A DNA stretch of 64,000 bases from the NCBI RefSeq assembly GCF_000499385.1, contig NW_013655239.1, positions 1 to 64,000 of the forward strand, in the 5' to 3' direction. This DNA is from Eimeria necatrix. Lineage: Eukaryota > Apicomplexa > Conoidasida > Eucoccidiorida > Eimeriidae. Numbering within the stretch: position 1 is the first letter of the stretch; every line of letters begins with the position of its first letter. Shown piece after piece: positions 46,738 to 55,120 of the stretch. The translations under genes were made by a program, and so were the position numbers. The notes below the pieces were generated by a model that saw nothing but the letters and a program-made list of their open reading frames with translations, did not search any database and was not told the origin of the DNA.

Positions 46738-48116
46738 ATGGGCGTGCACAGAAGCACGTTTGGCCTACAGACCTCACGGCTGTTTTCCATCCTCCTCTTC
46801 GTCGCCGTATTACCCGTGGCGCTCCATGCGGACAGAACGTTACGCAAGCCGCATAGAGCTGAACTCAAGCATACGCTTACTCCGGATGTATATGAAATTA
46901 CCAATGGAAACCGAGAGGCCACTACTAGCGAGGCACTCGCCAGCGGACTCGGATTCGTGGAAATCTTTAAGAAACTATTTGGAGGGAAGCAGGAGGAGCA
47001 GGAAGAAGCACCGACCACTTCAGAGCAGCATAGGAGTGCTTGGAAGGAAGAAGAAAGACACGCCGAGTTTGCTTTCTGCTCAGACGTTGGATTCAGAGGA
47101 CTTCACCCAGAAGAAGGAGGCGAGGAAGCGTGAGCCTATGTTGAGCAGAAGCTTACCTGCTCCGCATGTAGCACTGCTTGATAGTTTAGTACTAATTCGC
47201 GGGAATTTAAGAGAAAGTACATCCCAAAGGAGCTTGACATCTCGTATTTTACTGCTGCTAACTGCTATCCCAGGGCATGCTGGAGTCGATGTGGTCGTGT
47301 TTGTGAAGGGGCGATGTTTCTTGCTGAGGACGGTAAGCTTTTAGCAACATCTCCGACGCAAACCATCATATTTTTGATGAAATTTTCTTCGAACCTTTTA
47401 GACAGGTGGAGCTTCCTTATTCGCTTGTTTCTAAACTTTGTGGAGATTCGCTCTTGATATCACTCTTGGGTTGCGGTCACTTGTTAACTTTAGTGAGCTT
47501 TATTTTGGTGCAGCACTGCCGGAGTGGCGACTTGTTCCCGTCGCAACAAGAACAAAGCCGTGCAAAACCCTTGCTAAAAAATCTGCAGTTCAGGTAAATA
47601 CTCAAATTTGGTGGAGATTCATATGAAAGGTTTTGTATCAACTTGGGACCTACTTTCAAAATTTTTTCGGCAACGAATCGAAAATGCTCAGCTACACTGG
47701 TGTTTGGCTCTTTTTAGTGATTGCTTCACGCACACGGGCCTTACAAGTTTTTCTGTGCTCGTTTTCAGGTCCTGTGCAAGGCGATTAAAAAGCCGACGCA
47801 TTATGACATCAGCAGTGCGGTGAAGCAGGAAACTACATTCGATGCAGAAGCACAGCAGCAAGAACAAATGCAGCAGCTGCAAAGGCAGCAAATGCTGTTT
47901 CAGCAGCAGCCTACTCTGACGCCTGGTTTGGCAGCACCTGCCGCCGGTCGCCTAGCAGAAGAGGCGTATGTAGTACCTGAGACCTTTGCAGCTGCGGCAT
48001 ACGGCCGGCAAAGGAGCGGGATGCCTCATTGGGCACTTTCCCTTATCTTTATTGGTGTAGCGTTGATATGTGCCCTTGTCTTCTGCTGTTGCATGTGTTT
48101 TTGTCGACGCAAGTAG
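46738..48116 (+). CDS. Secreted single-pass membrane protein with Gln-rich stalk and Cys-rich cytosolic tail
   Basis: Four exons close in phase (879 nt, 292 aa): 46738-47129, 47274-47332, 47514-47593, 47769-48116. Residues 1-31 form a signal peptide (LFSILLFVAVLPVALHA, then DRTLRK). The ectodomain has an amphipathic helix (FVEIFKKLFGG), an acidic stretch (KQEEQEEAPTTSE), a Cys-rich exon (CWSRCGRVCEG) and a basic segment (RTKPCKTLAKKSAVQ). It is followed by a Gln-rich helix (about 47844-47910) and a Pro/Ala linker. The C-terminus is a membrane helix (WALSLIFIGVALICALV) with the tail FCCCMCFCRRK, which looks palmitoylatable. I do not recognise the family. In a coccidian, a type I membrane protein of the surface or secretory organelles is a reasonable inference. 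Confidence 0.72.
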
Positions 48117-49358
48117 TTTTAGACTTCTTTTCAAAGATAAAGCTGACAAGTTTGAGCGAGCATGTGCTCTCTGTGTCGCTAAATAGACCCAGCGGTCACG
48201 TTGGTGTTCGGTGAAACTGCGCACTGTACTGCTTGTAGTGCGTTCTTGCATACTCAAGCGTGACTTGTGAAATCCTTTGACACACCAAAGGCATGCTTGC
48301 CCTTACCTTTCACAGGGTACAAAGGCTATTGCCGCTTTTTTTTATCTTTTTTGGACTCTCTCCTGAGAAGGCCTCGAGGCATGTCACTGCCTGCCCAAAC
48401 TGAAAGCGCGCTAGATTATAGAAGACGTTTTCACTGTTCTTTGCGCCTAGAGAACAACCTTTATATTTTCCAAGGATAAGCATCCTTGCTTGAGTGGCCC
48501 GCTGAAAGCAACTGCACATGTTGGCTCACATTCCTGTGTCGTAGCTCAGCCAGCCATGCGTGGTGACCCACCCACCCTACATTCTAGAAGCAAAATAGCT
48601 ATACTTCTGCACTGTTTAAAGGAGTTGCAAAGGCTCAACTAGGGCTATGTTTGATCATTTTTCGTCGTGAAGAAAGAGGACGGCTGTGGGGCCGTCATGG
48701 CCGCTGGCCCTTCGATCTCCTCGATGTCTTGGAGCTGCCTTCTATTTGGCACACTCAGAGAACCTCAACTACTAATAATAAAACTTTTTGTGCTCATTGG
48801 AAAAGTGCTTATGGAAGGAGCTGGGTCGATCTAAGCTGGCTGCCGCTTTGCAGTTCGTGTACAGCGAGGTCGCCCTTCATGGTTAGTAGGCAGATCTCTG
48901 CTAGACGGAAAAATGATCAGTGCAGAGCGCCAAGACCACAGTGAATACAACAATTCATTGTAGATTTTGAGGCTACAAGGGTGAATTTCAGGTGAGGTTG
49001 TGACGGCATTGGTAACGTTTGAGTGACTCCGCCCGCCTCAACTGAAGAGGCTCTCACATGGTTGCAGGCGGGTTAACACTACTGCGTTTTCGCGGGGCAA
49101 TTCCACATGGTCAAGCATCTCTATCTCGGATATTGAGATACACTTTTATTTATACTTAGCGCCATATTGCATATCCCTTGCTTCTTGCCCTTCTCCCACT
49201 GGAACCTCACGCCGTCGGCTGCGTAGCTCGCCAACTCGCCACCGGCCACTGAAGAGTCAAAGGAAACGCCCACACAAACCTTGTGATATTGCCTCTTTTC
49301 AGTAATTGAAGTCATTTTACGGGCTGTGGAGTCGTGTAGCGCAGACAAGGCGGGCACG
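48117..49358. other. Intergenic region, no supported gene
   Basis: About 1.2 kb. A plus frame at 48651-48944 shows no motif. It should hold the 3' UTR of the secreted protein gene and the promoter of the four-TM gene. Confidence 0.5.
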
Positions 49359-50108
49359 ATGGCCTATCAGGAGGCCGCGCCTCAAGGTTTAACGGAAAGC
49401 GAGGCCACTGGCAAAGAGACTCAGCCGTTGCTCCAAAGAAAAGGCAGAGTCTCAACTACATACAGACAGTGTTGCTGCTGCTCTCTTGGAACAACTGTCA
49501 CAATCTGGGCTGTTTTCCTCCTGGCTATCTCAACCTACGTTCTCTTCGATCGCAATGTTTCTGGCGCCGCATTCACCGCAGGTGGGGTCGTGGGCATTAT
49601 AACAGCAAGCCTGTTGCTCTCTGCAATCGGGAAAAGGAATGCATTCCCTGCATTCGTGGCAGTTTACACCCAGATTTCGCTAAACATAATATGGGTAATG
49701 CAACTGGGTCTCACCATCTACTTGTACTGGAAAGTCCAGCAAAACGCTCCAGACAAGACAACCTACACAGTCGCTACAGCTGGATGGAGACAACATGATA
49801 GATCAAGATGGTTCCCTGGCGCGAGCTTCTTAATCATAGATTTGCCACTGAGCGTCGTTCTATGCGCTCGAATTGCATTGCTAGGGCTCCTTCTGGTTCT
49901 TTCTCACGCTAACCTCAGGGTTTTGTGGAGTTTCTACCGCGTACTGCAAGCTGGCGGGACGACATTTGAGTTTAAAACTGCGGAAGAAATAGAGGAACAG
50001 GCCCTTCAAGCCCAGCTCCCTGCTCTCCCGTCTGCATCGCCAACGCCCCGGCACTGGGATCCTCTGGCGCAGGGAGCATCGCGTTCCTCAAGCTACATCA
50101 ACCCTTGA
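49359..50108 (+). CDS. Four-transmembrane protein with dileucine sorting motif, 249 aa
   Basis: Single-exon ORF from ATG 49359 to TGA 50106-50108. The N-terminal cytosolic segment carries the acidic dileucine signal ETQPLL ([DE]xxxL[LI]) and then a Cys cluster (QCCCC) just before TM1, a likely palmitoylation site. Four hydrophobic helices follow: TVTIWAVFLLAISTYVLF, AGGVVGIITASLLLSAI, TQISLNIIWVMQLGLTIYLY and VVLCARIALLGLLLVLSHA. A glycosylatable loop sits between TM1 and TM2 (DRNVSG). The C-terminal tail is acidic then Ser/Pro-rich. Both tails face the cytosol in a four-helix topology. The layout resembles LAPTM or tetraspan endolysosomal proteins, but no family signature is certain. A frame start upstream at 49326 would use GTG, so ATG 49359 is preferred. 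Confidence 0.75.
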   Translation: MAYQEAAPQGLTESEATGKETQPLLQRKGRVSTTYRQCCCCSLGTTVTIWAVFLLAISTYVLFDRNVSGAAFTAGGVVGIITASLLLSAIGKRNAFPAFVAVYTQISLNIIWVMQLGLTIYLYWKVQQNAPDKTTYTVATAGWRQHDRSRWFPGASFLIIDLPLSVVLCARIALLGLLLVLSHANLRVLWSFYRVLQAGGTTFEFKTAEEIEEQALQAQLPALPSASPTPRHWDPLAQGASRSSSYINP

Positions 50109-50677
50109 AGAACACAGAAGGCATGCCAACATCCTGATGGTGGCGCACAAAGGGTACCGCTTAAAATGATTGTTTCGAAGACAAAAGAACTGAAAACGAG
50201 AAGGCAAATGGATGAAGAAGTGCCTGGCTTCCAGCTCGGCCTTCGTCCGTTCAACAACACCGCGTCAGAAGGGGACACAGTCCCCAAATATTTGGTTTTA
50301 CATTCAGTAAATATGTCTGCAGCTGCTCCTTTGCTGCTACCTTTAATGGAGGGGAGCAACTTTATGGCTTCGGCGGAATCATCAACGTAGCCGTTCTGGG
50401 CCTTGAAAAAAGCGTAGCCTGGCAGTGTATCAGGTGCACTTGCATCTCACTGGATATAGTCTTGTTGGGCGAAGTATGGCTCGATATGCTGAAACTACGG
50501 ATACCACCTAACGTGAAACACCTAAAGTCGCTAACCACCATACAGTGTCTTGTGACGATTTTTTCCCATGAGGAAAACAGTTGTGTCCATTCGCTGAATC
50601 ACTGAATGGCTTCAGGCTCCCAAGACAAAATGCATCCACGCTTTGAGTGGCGCAGTTTTGCAATGACTGCGAGCTTG
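50109..50677. other. Short intergenic region between convergent genes
   Basis: Lies between the stop of the four-TM gene (+) and the 3' end of the UQCC1-like gene (-). Only short frames are seen; it presumably holds both 3' UTRs. Confidence 0.5.
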
Positions 50678-52566
50678 TCAGTCAAGCTTGCCAGTGCCGG
50701 CGGCAAAAAAAGAATTTTGATAGTTTCCAACGAAGATCCTCCACACAAAATTGTACGGCTTTAAAGCCATCCTGAATTCACCGCGCCCACAGTATATGGG
50801 CTTCAAACTGCTTGTAGGCTTAGCTCTTATCAACAAGCCTCCACAGGGGGCCATGTCGGCCACCGGAATGTCCCCTGTATCAAAGCATCTCGCGAGAGCT
50901 GCAAAGCAAAGCTTCGCTGCAAAAGCACAACTCAAAGGACACCAAAAATCGCTAAAATGTGCATACGGCATCTGCGTTTTTGATTCGCCAGTTTAAGTGA
51001 TGTCCTCCAATTCATTTGGTGTCGCTCGCCACATTAGCTGTCTTACAAGCCCATCATTTCCACAGTACGCATCTGCAAAAGGAAAATGCAACACAAAAGT
51101 CGCTTACTGCCCTCAACGCGTAGGTGGTCAGCTCGATTAGTTCGGAAGACTCCCGCTTCGACTCCGCAGCCTCAAAAACCGTCCTAAACGAGATGATAAA
51201 CAGCAAACACCCAATTCCCTGCCCCTCAAGCTTCAAGAATCAGAAATTCAACGAAAAAAGCTCTTATGGCACAATATTCCAGCTTCACATACACCCAAAG
51301 ACGATGCGCCAGTTGCCCTGCGGGAAAACCCTTCTCATCTTCAAATGCTTCATCCAAGGAGACACAAAAACCCAGAGAGGTGAACTGCTGCTCGCGAAGT
51401 ATAGCTGGAACTCTGAACTCGCTCACCTGAAAAAACAGAATGACGGATGCACAAGTCGAGCTCACTGAAAAGAGGCACACTAACGCGAAATGAGTGCACA
51501 GTAGAATGAACACACGTACGCGCGTGAACGGATACTACCGGCACTGAAAGCAGGGACAAAGTGCACTGGTCTCGTGAACAACGTATGCTGCACGACCACG
51601 ACAGCGTAAATGGATATGGCTTATCCCTGCTTTCATATCTCATAGCTGCGTCAGGACGTGCATCGTGCTCATGGCTTGCCCCTTCTTGAATTAAGAGATT
51701 CGTCAAGAAGTCCCAAAGGGCATCCCATAATTTTATCTTCAACGTCTCCAGACCCTGTCCACAGGCATGGCTCCCATCAACCGCAAAGACTTATTAATGT
51801 TTAATCGCGACTTTGCGCTACCCACGCATCTCCGTGTGTGACTGTCGGGATGTAAGATATTACAGGTATATGTAAAACAGTCACTGCAGGAAAGCAGAAC
51901 ACGACTTACTGATTTCTGAAGAGCACAGTGAAGAGACCATAGATGCAATAGCAAGAAATAGATGCGACCGTTGAAGTCCTCCTTCCCTATCTGGAAATCT
52001 GCAACAAGCAGTTCAACAGCGCCATTTCAACTGTCAGCGGCGAAAGCGGAGCTAACGATTGACTCAATCACACGTGCGTGAGGGAGAATGGTTCAAACTG
52101 AAGTGCTTACTGTTAGGCTTACGCTTTGCAGTCGAGTTCGTGTCTTCATAGCACGGAATGATTGTGCGGAATAGCCGCCTACCATCCTCTTCAAGGCCCC
52201 TAGGAGAAAAAATGTAACTGAAGACCCAACTCAGAACCACAGAGATTGTGTTTTTTTAGGAAAAGCTAGCTGCAAAACATGCTGCACCAACAGGTGGCAG
52301 ACACGCAAGAAAAGCAGAATCTCGAGCGAAACACGATCTAACCTTCCGAACTGTCGCAATCGCTGAAGCGAAGAGAGATTTTGTTCTTCTCCTTCCCTTT
52401 GAGTTAGCATGCATTCAGCCACTTCCTCCGCAGTCATCGTGCTCCGAGAAGATGAAACTATCTGAACACAAGTAATTAGCATTGTGAAGGATCTGACAAA
52501 AAGGCGCTGTCGCACCACGAAGCAGCGAAGATATATAACGCGGCGTGGCCTATCCCACCCGCTCAT
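50678..52566 (-). CDS. Ubiquinol-cytochrome c reductase complex assembly factor, UQCC1/CBP3-like
   Basis: CBP3/UQCC1 proteins bind newly made cytochrome b and assist complex III assembly in mitochondria. Exons with exact phase: 52566-52343, 52199-52123, 51998-51910, 51745-51680, 51426-51293, 51183-51108, 51072-51047, then probably 50951-50678. The N-terminus (MSGWDRPRRVIYLRCFVVRQ) is an Arg-rich presequence-like helix. Family pattern: KEDFNGRIYFLLLHLWSLHC (the LLHxW block), KLWDALWDFLTNLLIQEGVS, LREQQFTSLGFCVSLDEAF, GQLAHRLWVTVFEAAE and SSELIELTTYALRA. These align in order with human UQCC1 blocks (LLHVW, MWEDV, GYDEG, LAAALWR, EYVRKQ). The intron after IQEG starts with GC (GCAAGC) and ends TTTTTTCAG. 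The last exon is the weak point: GDIPVADM could match the final family block, but other endings are possible. Confidence 0.78.
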
Positions 52567-54227
52567 GAAGAACTTTTAGGCGCATTTCCTCCTCTGGGGA
52601 CAAACAAAAATCGATGAAGCGATCTCTGGTCTGCAGCAGCGGACGGAACACACGTTCTGCATATCGATGTCAGAGGCAATTGAAGGCCACTTCCTACATA
52701 ATTACCATATCATCCTGAAGGTTACTAGCCAAACAATATTCCAGTTCTCGAGACGAACACCCAACAGTTCTACCCGCATCTCAGCCAGAAACGGACAGTC
52801 TGCCAGATGAACTGACGACCTGGAGCGGTGGGATCCACACTAATACCCGAGGTACTGCCGCTCAAAGGAGCATTGTTTGTTCTGGGTTCCCCGTTACTGC
52901 AGAGGCTCCTGTATCTTAAGAAACGATCGCCTCCACCGCTGTGGAACCCTTTGAGCCGCCGTAGTTTATTACTATCAAGCCAGGATGATGGCCTAGTTTC
53001 CAAGCAAGTAACGCAGTCAATGCTTGCCGCAGCTGTGTTTGCCAAGGTCTGGGAGATGCTGCGAAGACCACGAATCGAACTCCCAACGCACTCGCGGTTG
53101 CTTCGTCCCAAGTGGCCCGAGGAGACGCGGCTCGTGGGCCAGCAACCAAATTTATGTAAAGCAAAGTTCCATGTCATCCTCATAGTGAATAAACTTGTCC
53201 GACGAAGGCGCACCCTCAAGGGTAGCGTGTCCACAGGTAGCTTCCCTTAACGTTTTGTATCGTACTCTGCTAGCCACCTCAGACCTGACGGAATGAAACA
53301 TGACCGCCCAAGGTGAAGATTAATAATTCCGATGCGCCTGTTGCAGATGGAACATTTTTTGGGGATCAGCAGTGCCCGATAGATAAGCACGCTCAAGTCC
53401 ACCCCTTCAACGACGTCAACCCACGCATTTCCCTCTAAGTGAAATTTCGCCACGGTAAAAGCGTTGCCAAGGTTACTATGGTGTTGGAAATGGGAAAGGC
53501 TCGAATCCTTGCTCATATTTCTTTTTTTATACTCATGTGGGACATGTGCCTGCGGAAGCATGCACATTGGCAGCCCCTCATGTGGGCAAACGACAACCAG
53601 AATTGTTGAGCACGGAAAGTACAGTTGGACTTTTTCTATTGTGGTAGAAGGAAAAACTGTTGGAAGGAAAATCTGGCAGACGAGCACTGGGCAGCCCTAA
53701 GAGGGAGCTACGTGACAACAGATCACCACAGTGGTGTAGTCCAAAGGCATTTAAAAGAGAGGTCTGCTGATGAACACGGTGAAGCCCAGTAAGAAAGGCA
53801 TTCGCAACAGACCGCATTAAGCATTTCGTGCTCATTGCTCCTCTGTGAAAGTGTCGCGGACATGGCAGACTACTGACGAGAAGGGGTTCTTCACCACATC
53901 CTAAAGCACCTGCTAAGGTCCTCTACTGACGTTCAGCTGCATGGGACTGTAGGCACCTCCTTTGTTGCTTGACCATTGGGGGCAGATGCAGCCACCCATT
54001 GGGAGCTCTTCACTGCAGGCACCTCCTGCTCGGGACCCTGTAACGAAGCTGCAAATCCTCTTGGGGAACTTGCTCAAACACTTTACGGCAAGCCTATCCC
54101 CACCAGGTTTCAAGGTAGTCTCTTCTGACTGAGTTACGTGGAAATCTGTCTGCATTATCCCCACAGTAAATCTTTTTGTGTTGTGGCCTGCGTTTGCAAC
54201 CAGGACGTGGTGGTACATTTGTCGGAA
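52567..54227 (-). CDS. Candidate unidentified gene, minus strand (exon-like frames only)
   Basis: Between the UQCC1-like gene and the 54228 gene several minus frames look coding, but I could not build one phase-consistent model. ATG 53835 opens 85 codons with a presequence-like start (MSTKCLMRSVANAFLTG). A frame at about 53.5-53.25 kb reads HLEGNAWVDVVEGVDLSVLI and KKCSICNRRIGIINLHLGR, a possible CxxC half of a zinc site. A frame at about 53.16-52.92 kb reads ATASALGVRFVVFAASPRPW and HHPGLIVINYGGSKGSTAVE. Together they would suit an organelle-targeted protein. The plus frame 52828-53250 lies antisense and starts with GTG. I am not sure a gene is here. Confidence 0.28.
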
Positions 54228-54733
54228 ATGGCACCGCCACGGTCAGTCAGTGGCTCGGTGGATGTCAGCGAATCTTCGGAGACGTCTGCAACCTCCAATG
54301 TCGTTATTAGAACCGCAATGACTGAGGAACAGCTTAATGAGTTCATTTTGAGCTGCTCGAAGGGTGTCGGCACTCTCGTGCACACCATAGAAGAAGAAAT
54401 AGAAAAACTCCCAGAAGGCGTTCAGTCACAAGTAAGGGAAAGAAGACCTGGCGAGTGTCTAGGCGTTTATTTCATGTATACCTGTGGAGTGGCAGGTCTC
54501 TCCTGACCGTGAAAGCGTGCCAGAACACTGCAGCGGCTTCTGTAAACATAGCCTCCTGTTCTTCACTGTCGCAGGACGAAATTGAGAGCCAGATAAGGTA
54601 CTTGGAGGAAGAAAACGAAGCTGCCGCAGCGGAATTGAAACAGCTCGTAGCAGCTGTACGCAGTGTGCGGGAAGCACTGAGGACAGCGTACAGGGAAGCC
54701 GCGACGGACGGCACTCGCATCACAATAGACTAA
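54228..54733 (+). CDS. Small coiled-coil protein, 120 aa, unknown function
   Basis: Two exons in phase: 54228-54431 (donor CAA|GTAAGG) and 54575-54733 (acceptor GTCGCAG), total 363 nt. The N-terminal 25 residues are Ser/Val-rich and disordered (MAPPRSVSGSVDVSESSETS). Two helical segments follow, MTEEQLNEFILSCSKGVGTL with HTIEEEIEKLPEGVQ, then ESQIRYLEEENEAAAAELKQ and VRSVREALRTAYREA. There is no signal peptide or membrane helix. The size and two-helix design recall small subunits of multiprotein complexes (Mediator, BLOC or kinetochore type), but no family can be assigned. The ATG at 54228 is chosen because upstream in-frame starts are non-ATG. Confidence 0.7.
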
Positions 54734-55120
54734 ACCCTATGCAGAAATCAAATGTGCAGGACATGCATGAAAGTCTTTATAGTGGTTGTAAGCGTCAGCG
54801 GGGTTAGACTGCTTGAAACACTATATGCACAAATGCGTCAAATGCGTAACACCGCGAATGCAATCATCCGCGCTTTGGTGTACGCTGGTTTTCAAACGCT
54901 CTAGTTTTTATGTTCTACCTTGACAGGGAATTTGGCATATAGATTTTCAGGCTGCGTTGCTTCTGGCTATTTGCACGTTGTGAGGTTCGGGACGGTCCAT
55001 GCTGCCGTATCTGGTTAGACCCTGCACCGAAGCAGATGTATGCTGCTGTACTAAGCGCAGAATTTGGCTCAGTCTTTGAAACCAGAATAAAGCTCTTAAG
55101 AGGCACACAAAGGCGAAGTT
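54734..55120. other. Short intergenic gap, nothing recognised
   Basis: About 390 bases between the convergent ends of the coiled-coil gene (+) and the MTG1-like gene (-). No open frame of note. Confidence 0.5.
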
